DNA of 64,000 nucleotides from Protopterus annectens (taxonomy: Eukaryota; Chordata; Ceratodontiformes; Protopteridae), in assembly GCF_019279795.1 (NCBI RefSeq), contig NC_056732.1, positions 1,639,852,757-1,639,916,756 on the forward strand. The letters are read 5' to 3'. Below the pieces are notes generated by a model. It had not been told where the DNA came from. It worked only from the letters and a program-made list of their open reading frames with translations, and searched no databases. Numbering within the stretch: the first letter of the stretch is position 1; the number at the start of each line of letters is the position of its first letter. Positions 1 to 12,275 of the stretch are shown one piece after another. Made by a program: the position numbers and the translations under genes.

Positions 1-149
1 AAAACATTATACAAAAGGAAAAGAAGAATCAGCACCAGGCTTAGGTGAGTTAAGTTATGGATATTATAAAGTGTTGAGGGAAAGGAAAAAGAAGAATTTG
101 TGCAATTACTGAAAGAATGGTTAGAGGAAGGAATGGAAGATGAAAATAT

Positions 150-1950
150 ATGTGCTGGAGTGATTACATGTATATGGAAAAACAGATGGCAAAATTATTA
201 GGAATTGGAGACCAATAACACTGGAGAATGCTAATTAAAAAAATCTTTATGAAAATAATATAAAAGAAAAATTAAGTTTGTTTGGGAAGAAGTGATAGGT
301 AAGGTAGAGGCATAAATGGCTTTTTCATGCCTGGGACCGATCTCCATACCCTAGCTATGCTACTTGGACAAGGACTATATGGATTAAGGGGAAAACAAGT
401 AAAGGAAGTGTTGGTAATAATAAGAGAAACAATAGGTATTATTTTAAGGAATAATAGCAATACAAGGTTGGTTGAATGTCACAAAGCATTTGATTCAGTA
501 TGTCATGAGGTAATGTGGGATGTCTTAGGAGACAATGTATTTGGGAAAAATAATAAAACTATTAAAAAAATGTAACGAGATATCTTGGGTGAAAGTGATG
601 GTAAATGGTTGGCTAGGAAAGAGTCAAAAATTGAAAAAAGGGTGAAACATGGGTGTACCATGAGTATGTGCTTATTTATGCAAGCAATAAATGCAATAAT
701 GCATACATGTACTGGTATAAGCAAAGAAGCAGGACGAGAAATGGAAAAATGTATAGTAACACCTGTATATCTTTCAGGCACAGATGATTTAGTTATTCTA
801 ATCAAAAGTATAGTATGGATGAGGGGAAACTGTGACATGGATGGAAGGGGATTAAGTAAAGCAGGATTAAGGTTAAATAGGTCAAAAAGGGAAGGTGTAA
901 TGTAATTAAAAAGCTAAATTGAATATGTTTTATTAGAAATGAAATAAATATATTAGGAAACATGTTTGGAGAAAGAATGATAACACAATGGAGAAAAATT
1001 CTGAATAAAATAAAGAAGTTAGCTAGTTAATGGAAAACCTTTTTATTAATCCTTTAAAAAGAAATAATATATGTTAGACATATATATTGGTAAATTTGGG
1101 ATATTTGGGGAATGTATATATTTTTCCAGGAAAAATGGAAAAAGAATCATTAGAATTTTTTTTTTCATTTTTATTTGGGGATCAAGGTTCAATTCAGTTA
1201 AATGGGAAATTGTGTATGAAAAGATAATAGAAAGAGGCTTAAAATTAAAAAAAAAATGGAGGTATATTTGACATCCATGTACCTCCTTTGAAGAGGTAAG
1301 GAAATTTAATAGGGAATATGCTGTGTGAAATATGCAGAGATGGAAAAATGCAAAGGGAAAGAAAAGTAAAAAAGGAGACATTTGGCGGAATAATATAATT
1401 ATAAAAAGAAGTTATGGAAAATTAAGATTAATGAAGTTAAAAAGGATATAAAGGAATGGTATAATGTAATGGAAAAATATTATGAGGATGAAGGGAAAGA
1501 GATGAAGAGTTTCATGAAGCCAGGGATTTTTGTGGAGATTATTATTAGAACAGTTGCCTGTACAAATAATATGAAATATAAAGCGGTGAAGGAGAGAAGT
1601 GTAAAGATTGTAATGCAGAAGAAATAATAAAGCCTTATTTTTTTGGAGTGCAAAATGAGTATAAGTGGAATGATTTCAAAAGCATAAACATGGATATAAT
1701 GTTATATATTCGAAATATGAAGAACAAAAAACGTGATGTTGACAGATGGAAGAGGATATTGATAGGTGCTGTATAAAATATATGACAAATTCCTGTATAA
1801 TAAAAATAGGAATGATGAAGATGTGTTAGTTGAAATAAAAAGATGGTTGTGAAGAAAAGGATGACAGCATAGAATGAAGGATGTTAACGTTTGTGAAAAT
1901 AAAGATGCAAAATATTGAAAATATAAATACTGCACATGTAAATGTTTGTA
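150..1950 (+). pseudogene. Degenerate L1/Tx1-like LINE ORF2 (reverse transcriptase remnant)
   Basis: Broken reading frames together spell a non-LTR reverse transcriptase. In order I see a NWRPITLEN-like block near 200-235, KAFDSV near 485-500, a G-V-K-H-G-C-T-M-S block near 640-665 (compare the family's GVRQGCPLS), and DDLVIL near 783-800. Further on, a tryptophan-rich C-terminal part with FIWGSRFNSVKWEIVYEK lies near 1,170-1,225. The GVRQGC and FIWG-type blocks are typical of the L1/Tx1 lineage rather than CR1. Many stops and frameshifts make it non-functional. It is probably cut by the window start, and the 3' end is uncertain. The sequence is very A-rich on this strand, as is common for L1-type elements. 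Confidence 0.68.
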
Positions 1951-1974
1951 ATTATTGTAAAACTATAAACATTC

Positions 1975-2130
1975 ATAGAAATATGCTTTATTCAAAGATT
2001 AGTACTAGGCTAACTGCCCTTCTGAGTCATTTTAAGTCTAGCTAATTATTTAACGTGAGAATCAAACCTTGCACCTAATATCTGTAAGGTAAATACCTTA
2101 ACCATTATGCCAACTTCCCTCCCACAGAAT
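1975..2130 (-). mobile_element. tRNA-headed SINE with CR1-type 3' tail, copy 1
   Basis: Read on the minus strand, the head has a pol III A-box-like segment (TGGCATAATGGTTAAGG) and about 30 bases later a B-box-like segment (GGTTTGATTC). The 3' half (AGCTAGACTTAAAATGACTC, then AGTTAGCCTAGTACTAA) matches the layout of the CR1 3' UTR here, where GGCTAGGCTTATA is followed by ATAGCCTAGTACC. A second copy lies at 43,425-43,580. tRNA promoter boxes joined to a LINE tail define a SINE. It is not a functional tRNA gene: there is no cloverleaf-compatible acceptor end. Confidence 0.75.
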
Positions 2131-2179
2131 GGAAGGGGTGTGATGTATTAAGATGTATGTATAATAAGGGCTTGCACTA

Positions 2180-2500
2180 ATTTGGAAGTGATGATATCAC
2201 CAGTATTTAGAATATACAGAGAAAGATATAGATATAAAGCAACACCTACTCTTTTTGATAGGTGCCATGGGATCTTTTACATTCACCTGAGCTATGACCA
2301 ACTTAAGCAGCTGAGACCTTGGTTTAACATCTCATCTGAAGAACTACACTCTCAAGAAGGCAACATCCTCATTATGCTGCAATGCAGTGTCAGTAGTCCA
2401 TCTACCTGGTCTGAGAATAGAACCCACTGTCTTCTGCACCAAACACAAGTATATTGCTTGTTGCTGCACTGATATTTACTATCGCTTTTGGGCAGCTGTG
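2180..2500 (-). mobile_element. Old vertebrate-type SINE/repeat fragment
   Basis: On the minus strand a segment with AGACAGTGGGTTCTATTCTC (B-box-like) is followed by GATGAGATGTTAAACCAAGGTC and then GATCCCATGGCACCT plus AAAAGAGTAGG. A second, shorter relative at 36,915-37,010 shares the AAGGCAGTGGGTTCTTTTCC part. The GTTAAACCnAGGTC and AAAAGAGTAGG words resemble a SINE-type repeat I recall from many fish genomes. That recollection is unchecked, so the family name is left open. Confidence 0.5.
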
Positions 2501-2814
2501 GCAGTGTTGTGATAACATGCAGCATGACCAGTAATAATACAGGTATAGGATTACATCATATCAGCTGATAGACTAGGCAGTCACTGGATTATCTATCAAG
2601 GTAGACTGAGACATCATATGGGAGTTGGTAGACCTATGTGACCCACAAGAAAAATAAATTGCTTAATGCTAAGAGGTGTCCTGCTGTCTTCCTTAACATC
2701 ACACTTAAGCAAACCTGCAAAGAGCTTAAGGGAACCATTAGAAAGCTCAAAGGTGAGATCTGTTTAAGATCTCTTGAGCCTTGCGTTGGTTTAGGTGCTT
2801 AGTAAAATTCATGC
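2501..2814. other. No recognisable feature
   Basis: AT-rich single-copy-looking DNA without a coding stretch or repeat that I can identify. Confidence 0.4.
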
Positions 2815-3860
2815 AGACATTATATTCAATGATGGGCCTAATAAGGGAGGATTAATGTGGAACTATACCTCCGTTGAACCTTTAGGAGATACCATGAAGA
2901 ATAAATATTGTAAGGTAGGATGATTTTTTTCAACCACCAAAGAAACATGATAGTCAAAGGAGAGCCTGTTATCAACAGACGTATCTCAAGTCCATGATGA
3001 TTGATTTGCAGTAGTGATGCTATATTTACCAAAGGAAATTATGTTGTATTGCTTGGCATACAAGATAAGCCCATGCATTTGTCTGGTTTAGCTCTTGCTG
3101 GAGAATATGAGTATCAGAAAATAATTAGATAACCTCTTGTACTTTTTAATCATCAGCAAATTTAGTTAGCCATAGTCCATTGTTCTCAGCTTTTATGCCA
3201 GAGAAGTATATAACAAAGAAGATGGCATTCAGGCCAGAGCAGCATGGGTTGACACTGGTGATATTTTTTCTTGTCTAGAGCAAACATCCCAAACTTAATG
3301 GTGTGGGTTCTGTCAGACAACCAATTACCTATCTCATGAACTTGATATTGGTTAATGTTGAGTTGGGAAAGTTTGCCAATAATTCTCAGATGAAGGACAG
3401 TGTCAAAGGTCTTTTCAAGGTTCACATAGGCAACATGGACCGTGTTTCCCTCATCTACACCACTATAATCTGTTAAAGAACTCAGCCAGGGTGTATGCAT
3501 CATCTGTTTCTTACAAAGCTAAAATAAGTGAGTGTCTAGGGATACAAGGTCACCTGTATTTTTGTTTAATCATTCAGCTATAATATGTTTCCTATCCTTA
3601 CAAATGATACAAATGGGATGAATAGGCCTGTAAATTCCCTGGGGCACTAAATGGACCACCTTTATGTAAGGGCACCACAAACTGGTTATCTCCACATCTC
3701 AGAGACGTAGGCAGTAGACAGGTTCAAGCTGAAGACCTGATGGAGGGGGGTTTCTAAATTGGATAGTGCTTCTCAACAGAATACAAGGATATTGTCATAA
3801 CCCTCAAGACTGGTATAGTTCATTTTGGAAAATACCAAAAATACTTAGCCCAAAATGATT
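2815..3860 (-). pseudogene. Old CR1 reverse transcriptase fragment (copy I)
   Basis: Minus-strand frames give, from right to left, LNLSTAYVSEMWR then VPLHKGGP (near 3,640-3,760), NLEKTFDTV (near 3,395-3,425), GNWLSDRTHTIKFG (near 3,290-3,335) and SFDYHVSLVVEK with a PKGSTEV-like block (near 2,850-2,960). These align in order with the RT domain of copies D and G (LTTGYVP, YLDLAKAFDTIP, NWLTDRTH, SFDNHI). Stops and shifts are numerous. This is an older, more diverged relative, truncated at both ends. Confidence 0.8.
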
Positions 3861-4149
3861 TGAGGAGGTTAGATAGGAGGGTTGGATTAGGCTTAACTTC
3901 TTGATGGTGTAAAAATGATCTCTAGGTGATTTGATGACATTGACCAACGTTACCAAAATGGGCAGCATCAAGTTTCATGACAAAGACGAAAAAATAAAGA
4001 CAATTGATGGCAGTCACCAGTCTGTTCAATATACCACAGAGCATCAAGGTCAGATGGAAGGACCCCCGCCCCCCAAAGAAGCTGTGGCTCCATATACACA
4101 GCCTACTTTGATAGAGAAAGGAGAAGTCACGCCTCAAGAGGTATGATGT
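3861..4149. other. Unassigned spacer between two LINE remnants
   Basis: Short uninterrupted frames occur on both strands, but none shows a recognisable domain or the base bias of coding DNA. It may be part of either flanking LINE remnant, which I cannot show. Confidence 0.35.
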
Positions 4150-4653
4150 GCACTAATGGAAATAAATCTATGGAGATTATGGAGTAAGATCAGATGACAT
4201 TACAGCAGATATGCTCACGATGTTGGGTGCATTGTGGGGAGAAATGGCTCAGTACCATATGGAGAGAGACAGAGAGATGTAACCTAGATGACTGACGAAT
4301 AAGCATTCAAGTGGCAGTGTATAAGAACAAAGGGGATATTTATGAATGCAGGTACTACAAAGGTATCTAACTTCATTCCATAAAAAGTGGCTGAGAGGGT
4401 GATTGATCAATGAATATACAGAGTGGCAGAAAGTAAGACTGGGAAGAACCATTTGGATTCAGAACAGAAGCCAGTACAACTGAATCAATGTTTGCAATGA
4501 GACAGATTGTGGAGGACAAGCTTGGGTGAAGAAAGAATCCAACTGGGCATTCCTAGACTTGGAGAAATCATATGATAGGGTTGCAAGAAAGTTGACTTGG
4601 GGAGTCTTGTGATGGTTCACCTTCTTGGAAATACTGGTAGATTTAATATGGGC

Positions 4654-4717
<64 letters not shown>
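4654..4717. repeat. (TA)n microsatellite
   Basis: Nearly pure alternating TA of about 60 bases, lying inside the RTE-like RT remnant between the AFLDLEK and GSTLSP blocks. Confidence 0.95.
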
Positions 4718-4720
<3 letters not shown>

Positions 4721-5532
4721 TTGACAAAAGTACAGACAAGGATTTTCAACTCACAGAACAGTTCTGAGTGGGTGGGGGAGTGGGTGTGTGTCAGGGTTCA
4801 ACACTGAGTCCACTTTTGTTCATAATGGTTATAGACTACATCAACAAGCAGATTGAAAGGCTTAGGTCAACAAAGCTGCTGTAAGTAGACAATGTGGCAT
4901 TACAAGCAGACTCTGAACAGGAACTTCAGCAGGAGACAGGGGGAATGGAATACAAAACTGAAGGACATGGGATGAAACTGAGTACATACAAGACAGTGGT
5001 CATGGCAGCAAATTGAGGAATCTCAAGTTGTAAATTAAGATAGAATGGAAAATAATTAAACATACTAACATATTAAAACACCTAGGGATGTGGCCAAGGA
5101 GAAGGGAAGTCTGAATGAAGAAGTCAAAACTAGAAACAGAAATTCTGAAGCCAACTGTACCAGAGTGTTAGGGGGGCGGGGTAATGCATGACAGAAGAAC
5201 GCCAAAGAACCTGAAAAGTAAGGAGTACAAAATATTGGTACAATCAGTGATACCATTTGTCACAGAAACCTGGGCAATTAAGGCACTACAAATGAGGAAA
5301 CTTGATGGAGATCAAGTAGATGAGATGTGCAGTAGAATATACACTGTGTGACAAATGAATAAATTAGTATACTGGTGCAAACACCAAAGTAGTCCTAGTT
5401 GTAGAGGTCAGAGAAACTAGATTATGGTGGTCTGATCACATGTACTGGAAAGTAGAAGGTAATTTGTTTAAGCAGATTTAGAAGACCAAGAATGAACACA
5501 AGATGAGATAAAGACATCCAGGTAAAAGAAGT

Positions 5533-5602
5533 ATGGATGGATGGATGGATGGATGGATGGATGGATGGATGGATGGATGGATGGATGGATGGATGGATGG
5601 AT
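5533..5602. repeat. (ATGG)n microsatellite
   Basis: About 17 tandem copies of ATGG. It lies in the 3' part of the RTE-like remnant, close to a GKR-like C-terminal motif. Confidence 0.97.
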
Positions 5603-5944
5603 TGCATGACCTATGTCGGTTGGGCATGACTGTCAAGGAAGGCAGGAGAATGGCTCTGAATCAAGACAGGAGATGGCAGATGGTGCAACATTTTCATTTT
5701 ATAAAAATGTGAAATATGGGGTTGATGATTATGATGATGATGATGTTGAGGTGAAAGGGAGAACAGGATAAACAGATGGAAGGGTGGGTGGTATGAGGTT
5801 GGAGAAGAATTTGTCCACAAGAATATTCATAATATCCTTGGGATCGAAGAAGAAGAAGATACAATTAAAGATAAATTCAGTGCTTGCATTAGTGACATAG
5901 AGGGATAAAACCCTGGTGACAACCCAGGTGACTCACGTTTGATT

Positions 5945-6320
5945 ATTGGCACTGGTGTTTGACACTAAGGACAGGAATGATGGGTGCATCCATCTTTGGT
6001 GAAGGGCAAGCCGAGGCACTCCTCCATGGTTGAATCCTGATAGTGGCCAGAGGTGTACAGGGAGTGCTGTCTACAAGAGCTCTATGGCTTTGGGTGAGTA
6101 ACATGCAGAGGTATTGATGATACCCTGTGAGCCCCTTGTATTCCATCCTCTTGAATTCCATGAATGCAAGCAAGGGTGGGGATTTGTCCTTAAAGGGTAA
6201 ACAATCCTGATAACTAAGATTTTTGAGACAACTGATTTTTCAGCTATGAATCTCTGTGTTCTCTCAAGCTGAGTGATATGTTTAGACAAACACCTGCCAG
6301 AACTGTGCTTTATATTCAAT
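5945..6320 (-). pseudogene. LINE reverse transcriptase C-terminal remnant
   Basis: Minus-strand frames show HITQLERTQRFIAEK followed, after a frameshift, by FKRMEYKGLTGYHQYLCML. This matches the usual end of CR1/Rex/L2 ORF2, where LE.xQRxFT is followed by SLExRRxRGDL..YK. Only the thumb/C-terminal part is present. It cannot be assigned to a clade with confidence. Confidence 0.4.
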
Positions 6321-6350
6321 GAAACAATAAGAGTTATGAGGAATTATTTG

Positions 6351-8180
6351 TGGTGTCCTGCAGAGTACCACAAGCAGCAGAGCGACAAAAGAGTGACTTT
6401 CAACTGATTACGTATTTTTTCTCTGCATTTTTTCCTGCGACTGCTAATTTCACCAAAAAGAGATTTCTAGCATTTCTGTGCTTTAAAAAAAAAACTTTCT
6501 TTGCTGCATACTAAACTGTTTTTTGCTGTTAGCACTTTAAAGTTGTTTAAATCGTTTTTTGTGTTGTTTAACTGTTGTAGGCTACACACTAAAGTGCGCT
6601 AGCCTGTTATAAGCATTTAAAGTGTTTTTGTGAAAGTTTATTGTATCTTCTGCTAAAAAAAGAAAAATATATATTCTTGTTTCCTGCCTTCTCTAAGCTA
6701 GTCTAGTCCAGTTTTCAGGTTCTGCTGAATTCAGGGCTGTGGTATAAGTTCCTGTGTTGCCCATTTCCTTACTTGGATAGGAGGAAGTTTCTCTGTTCAC
6801 CAGTGAGAGTGGGGAGCTTTGAGCAGCCTACTGTTCCTGGAGGAGTGGTCTCAGCCCAACAACTAGTAGTTTATTGGCCGTTTTGGGCTAATTCCTATCT
6901 CTTTCATCTCCATGCCTTAAAACCTGCATTTGTGCGGTTTTGAGCTTGTATACTACTCAGCCAAGCTCCTCATGGTGTCCTGCAGAGTACTACAAGCAGC
7001 AGAGCGACAAAAGAGTGACTTTCAACTGATTAAGTATTTTTTTCTCTGCATTTTTCCTGTGACTGCTAATTTCACTGAAAAGCGATTTCTAGCATTTCTG
7101 TGCTTTAAAAAAAAATTCTTTGCTGCATACTAAACTGTTTTTTGCTGTTAGCACTTTAAAGTCGTTTAAGCCATTTGTTTGTGTTGTTTAACTGTTGTAG
7201 GCTACACACTAAAGTGTGCTAGCCTGTTATAAGCATTTAAAGTGTTTTTATGAAAGTTTATTGTATCTTTTGCTAAAAAAAGAAAAAAAAATTCTTGCTT
7301 CCCGCCTTTTCTAAGCTAGTCTAGTCCAGTTTTCAGGTTCTGCTGAATTCAGGGCTGTGGTATAAGTTCCTGTGTTGCCCATATCCTTACTTGGATAGGA
7401 GGAAGTTTCTCTATTCACCAGTGAGAGTGGGGAGCTTTGAGCAGCCTATCTCTCCCTGGAGGAGTGATCTCAGCCCAGCAACTAGTAGTTGATTGGCCAT
7501 TTTGGGCTAATTCCTATCTCTTTCATCTCCCTGCCTCAAAACTCGCATGTGCGCAGTTTTGAGCTTGTATACTACTCAGCCAAGCTCCTTGTGGTGTCCT
7601 GCAGAGTACTACAAGCAGCAGAGCGAGAAAAGAGTGACTTTCAACTGATTAAGTATTTTTTCTCTTCATTTTTTCCTGTGACTGCTAATTTTGCCGAAAA
7701 GCAATTTCTAGCATTTCTGTGCTTTAAAAAAAACTTTATTTGCTGCATATTAAACTGTTTTTTGCTGTAAGCACTTTAAAGTCATTTAAGTCATTTTTTG
7801 TGTTGTTTAACTGTTGTAGGCTACACACTAAAGTGCGCTAGCCTGTTATAAGCATTGAAAGTGTTTTTGTGAAAGTTTATTGTATCTTCTCCTAAAAAAA
7901 GAAAAAAAAAACTTGTCTCCCGCCTTTTCTAAGCTAGTCTAGTCCAGTTTTCAGGTGCTGCTGAATTCAGGGCTGTGGTATAAGTTCCTGTGTTGCGGGT
8001 ATCCTTACTTGGATAGGAGGAAGTTTCTCTGTTCACCAGTAAGATTGGGGAGCTTTGAGCAGCCTATCTGTTCCTGGAGGAGTGGTCTCAGCCCAGCAAC
8101 TAGTAGTTTATTGGCTGTTTTGGGCTAATTCCTATCTCTTTCATCTCCCTGCCTTAAAACCTGCATCTGTGCGGTTTTGC
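6351..8180 (+). repeat. Three ~620-bp tandem 5' UTR units of CR1-A
   Basis: The phrase TGGTGTCCTGCAGAGTAC recurs at 6,351, 6,973 and 7,592, giving periods of 622 and 619 bases. Long shared stretches include GCTACACACTAAAGTG, GGATAGGAGGAAGTTTCTCT and AACTAGTAGTT. The third unit runs into the single-copy leader of ORF1 near 8,180. Tandem 5' units directly upstream of a LINE ORF1 resemble the promoter monomers of mouse L1. A promoter role is inference. Confidence 0.85.
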
Positions 8181-8450
8181 TCGGTTTTGCGCACCATGCA
8201 GCGCTGGTTAGCTAGGGTTAAACTATTTCAGGCTCCACAAAGTCTGTTCCTCAATTTTTCCCTTAGAACTAGTCAAACTCTCAAATAAAGCACTCTAACT
8301 TTCCTTTTACAACCCAGCACTTGCTCCAAGCTCTCAGTAAGCACTAATAAATGCTAACACTATACCTCCCCTGTACTATACAGTAGTACAAGGCTCCCTA
8401 GTCATCTCTACTGGACAAATAGGCAAATCAGTTCATTTACCCATACAGGC

Positions 8451-9356
8451 ATGTCCAAAGGGCAGTTTCAGGTATACTCTCCAGTCCAGCTGATGAATCT
8501 GGGAATCTTGAGGCAATGTTACAATTGCCTCATGTACACAGACAACCCTCTCCTCCTTCCAACAAACACAAATGTATGTGAGAGATGCAACTATACAGCC
8601 AAACTGGAGGCCAAGCTCTCTCAACCCAAAGCTGGAACATCCAGTCAGGAGGAGAAGGGAAACACTTGCACCACACTTCCAGTCACACATACACCAGTCA
8701 TACATGCACCAGCAAACAACACACATTAATACACAAAAATATACACGAAGGCTCTAAATAAAAATCTGCCTAAGAGGCAGAGACCTCCAAAGCAGACATC
8801 CAAGCAACCTTCACCCTCAAACAACAACCACGTATCACATACTTCACAAAGTCAGTGTGCCACGCAACCACAGCCCTTAAGGCTTAACAACACGCCCAAT
8901 ACACTAGTAATAGGTGACTCTATTGTCAGGCACACTGAAATTCCACTCACTAGACTGAACAAGGAGAAGGTTGCTGTAAGCTGCCTGTTGGGTGCCAGGA
9001 TCCGCCACATAACACAAGCACTCAGGTCAGTCCAAAACAAGTACAAATATGACTCTGTCATTGTACATGTTGGTGTGAATGACCTGAGATGTACCTCCCT
9101 GGACTACATGAAAAGAGACATAGAGGAGCTCTCTGATCATGTAGCCCAGGCCGGTATGACCCTGACCCTGAATAGCATTTTGCCCTCACCAAGAATGATG
9201 CTACAGTACAAAGAAAAAATTATCAGTTTTAACAATTGGCTAAGCTATTGGTGTCGTTCAAAGGGGATCCAGTGTCTGTCAGCCTGGGACGATATGCTCA
9301 ACAAGCCACGCTGCTTCACCAGAGATGGCTTGTACCTGTCACCCTTAGGCTTTTGA
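8451..9356 (+). pseudogene. CR1-A ORF1: zinc-motif and SGNH esterase protein, broken
   Basis: The ATG at 8,451 opens MSKGQFQVYSPV, as in copies D and F. A CX2C..CX2C pair (CYNC and CERC) comes next, then a short LEAKLS helix. The frame stops at 8,729 and must shift before the esterase domain. From about 8,880 the SGNH blocks are clear: VIGDSIVRH (serine nucleophile), HVGVNDLR (block III) and DGLYLSPLGF. In the last block the catalytic histidine of DGLHLS is replaced by tyrosine. The frame ends with TGA at 9,354, earlier than in D or F. CR1 ORF1 proteins bind nucleic acid and carry an esterase of uncertain role; this copy is dead. Confidence 0.8.
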
Positions 9357-9411
9357 ATACTGGCCAAGACCCAACTCCATAAACAACATAAGTAACCAAA
9401 AACTGAGGGTA

Positions 9412-12187
9412 ATGCTACTTAATGCCAGAAGTCTAAACCTCAAAATGCACATACACGAGGCACTCCTTAGCATGGAGGAAATCGATATCTGTGCAGTAAC
9501 AGAAACCTGGTTCAAGATTCCAGAGAGCACCCCAGCACTACCAGGCTACAGCTCATACCATACCTTTCAGCCCCAGAACCCGGACCGAAATACAAAAGGA
9601 GGGGGTGTATCCATTTTCATAAAGGATACCCACACCTCCAGGTTAGTAGCACAGCATAAGGCCTCGGAGATCATCCATGTGCAACTAACAGTGTGCAAAG
9701 CTGCTTTTCAGATCATAGCTTGCTACAGATCACCTACCTTGTCTCAGGACCCCCCACTCAGCATTCCTGAGAACATTGGAAAATATAAAGGTCCTACTTA
9801 ATGTTATGATATTGGGGAGATTTCAACTACCCAAACATTGACTGGGATAACTACTCAAGTACAAACTCCTTTGCCCAATGCTTCCTAGAGTTTATAAACT
9901 CAAATGCCCTGGAACAGCTGGTCACCACGCCCACAAGAGGTGACAACATATTGGACCTGATCATCACCAACATGGGGGATCAGTGCTCCACACCAGAGGT
10001 AAACCCCTCGCTGGTAAGATCAGATCATAAACTAATCACACTGGACATCCACATCCCGACCCCACCCCCGGTCAAGGAAACCACTGTGAAAAACTTTTCA
10101 AAATCCAACTTCACACTTCTCAAGACTGAGGTGGAAAGTTTCAAAGCCCCCTTGCTAAAGGATAATGCTGCCCAAACTGCAGAATCCTTTAAAATGCATT
10201 CTATGAGCACCTACAGGAATGCATGGATCAAGCCATCCCAAATAAAACTAAGACTCACTCCTCCAAAAAGAGGAAACCAGTCTGGTGGTCCCTGGCCATA
10301 AATAAGCTATACAACAGAAGGAGGAAACTATTACATGATAGAGCAAAATCCCAAAAAGGAAAGGCATCACTGATCAATATTAGCAAGAAACTATGATCCC
10401 TCATAAAATCATCCAAGGCCAGTTTTGAAAGAATAATTACCAAAGGCTCTAAAGATAATCACAAAGCCTTCTTTAGCTATGTCAAGAATCTAGGTGACAA
10501 CTCTCAGATACTCTCTGAGCTAGTGCAAAATGGCATAAAATACACTGAACCAACTGATATTTCCAACATCCTGGCTGACAGTTTCAGTGCAAACTTTACA
10601 CCCCCTCACCCCCAAAAGGGCCCGTGTCCATCCCAGAAGAATGCAGACCCCCAGACATCACAGACATGCAGGTAAAAACAGCCCTCTCCAAAGCTAAAAA
10701 CATCAATGGGATCGGATGCTATCCCAAACTGCATCTTACATGAGCTCCAAAATGAACTAAACCCTCACCTAATTTCACTGTTTAGACTCAGCCTTACCAC
10801 AGGCTATGTACCCAAAGAATCTCATACAGCAACAGTCATCCCGCTCCACAAAGGTGGTGCCACAACAGAACCTGGGAACTATCACCCTATAAGCCTGACT
10901 AGCCTGGTCTGCAAAGCTATGGAGCGAATCATCATGGATCTCATAAACAGGGACATTGGGTACCTCCAGACACTGGACCCTACACAATTCGGCTTTCTTA
11001 AAGGCAGATCCTGCCTCCTAAACCTAGTTGACTTCTTTGAAACAGTTACCAAGGCCATAGATGAAGGAAAGATAGTCCACACAGACTACCTGGACCTCAC
11101 TAAGGCCTTCAACACCATTCCCCACTCTGGCATCATAGATAAGCTCACCAGCTTGAACATTAACCCCTATGTCACGAGATGGGTTGCCAACTGGCTCACG
11201 GATAGAACACACATGGTCAGAGTTGCATATGCCATGTCCAACTCTAAACCAGTTACAAGCGGCGTCCCACAGGGCTCGGTTCTGGGACCCCTCCTATTCA
11301 GTATATACTTCTTTGAGGTACAGGTAAGCATGGGAGGACTATGGCTGACCAAATTCGCAGATGACTGCAAACTGGGGGCCATAACTGACTCCCCGGCTGA
11401 CACAGACATCCTCCAGAAGGGTCTCTCAGAGACAGACACCTGGTGTCAGAACCATGGCCTCAAGCTAAATGCCAAAAAATGCATAGTCATAGTGCCCATG
11501 AATTGTCACATAGGTGGTAATCCACTAAGTACGGAAGATGTAATTAGGGACCTGGGGACCCAGGTAGATAGCAACCTCTCCTTTGATAATCACATTGCCA
11601 AAGTGGTTAGAAATTCTTTCTATGTAGCCCACCTAATTACAAAAGGGTTCACATCTAGATCAAGAGAGGTCATTGTGCCCCTCTACTCATCACTCATTAG
11701 GCCCATAATAAAGTACAATGCCCCATTTGGAATATACCTTACTCGACATCTGCAACAGCTGGAAAGACCACAGAAGTACCTCACCAAGAGAATCATGGGC
11801 CTCAAACAGATGCCCTATGCAGCTCAGCTAAAGAAACTCCAGCTCTACTCAGTTGCAGACCACCTACTCAGAGGTGATCTCTGCCTGATGTATAAGGCGA
11901 TGTCCAACCCAGAATTAATGGACATGCTCCACCTCAAGAAAACCAAATCGCTTAGAGCCACACACTCTAGTGAATTAAACCTCAGCACAAAAATAAACAG
12001 GACATGCTGGAGGGATAGATTCCTGTCCCAGGGACTTCCCTTGCTCTGGAATAGAATCCCAGTTTATGTTAGGCAAAGCCCCTCACTGAGAGTCTTCAAG
12101 AGAAATCTTGACGAGTGGTTGGGAAATGGTAAATTTACCCCTGGGATCACTTCGATGGCCCTGCTAGACAGAGGCCCAGGAAACTAA
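9412..12187 (+). pseudogene. CR1-A ORF2: endonuclease and reverse transcriptase, broken
   Basis: The ATG at 9,412 gives MLLNARSLNLKM. The endonuclease blocks TETWFK, GDFNYP (out of frame here, near 9,820) and SLVRSDHKLI are present, but the frame is interrupted near 9,775-9,830, near 10,195 (SFKMHS where copy G reads SFINAF) and between 10,300 and 10,700. From 10,706 a 493-codon open frame covers the RT domain: VIPLHKGG, SLVCKAMERII, FLKGRSCLLNL, YLDLTKAFNTIP (AFDTIP elsewhere), SGVPQGSVLGPLL, KFADDCKLG and the C-terminal LWNRIPV. It ends at the TAA at 12,185-12,187. The catalytic FADD is intact but the protein as a whole is not. Confidence 0.88.
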
Positions 12188-12275
12188 TTTAAAAGGGAGG
12201 CGGAAGCCAGCACATTCTGGCTAGGCTTATAAATGCCCTTGGGCAGATAGCCTAGTACCTACCTATGAACCTTTG

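Larger units (their letters stand above)
4150..5690 (+). pseudogene. RTE-like LINE reverse transcriptase remnant
   Basis: Frames on the plus strand read FGFRTEASTTESMFAMRQIV (near 4,453-4,512), AFLDLEKSYDRVARK (near 4,548-4,592), and after a TA microsatellite GSTLSPLLFIMVIDYINKQ (near 4,795-4,850). Then come a VDNVALQADSEQEL block (FADD region, near 4,880-4,925) and KLSTYKTVVMAAN (near 4,975-5,014). A C-terminal SVIPFVTETWAIKAL block lies near 5,240-5,285. QFGFRxxxSTT..MFAMRQ with LEKAYDRVPR is characteristic of RTE-type elements. A TA repeat has expanded inside the RT domain, and an ATGG microsatellite interrupts the 3' part. Dead copy. Confidence 0.7.
6351..12275 (+). mobile_element. CR1 retrotransposon copy A, near full length with 5' tandem units
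   Basis: This copy has a 5' block of about three 620-bp tandem units (6,351-8,180), a unique 5' leader (8,180-8,450), ORF1 (from ATG at 8,451), ORF2 (from ATG at 9,412) and a 3' UTR. The 3' UTR contains GGCTAGGCTTATAAATGCCC and ATAGCCTAGTACCTACC, and ends in CTATGAACC near 12,275. The same order is seen in copies D, F and G. Both ORFs are broken, so it is not autonomous. An older CR1 fragment on the opposite strand lies about 175 bases beyond its 3' end. Confidence 0.85.

Noticed and set aside
3931..4146. 71-codon frames on both strands
   Set aside because: Mirror-image open frames with no domain; position between two LINE remnants makes a gene unlikely.
5531..5607. Regular short repeats that could suggest a CRISPR-like array
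   Set aside because: Pure ATGG tandem repeat without spacers, in a eukaryotic repeat context.
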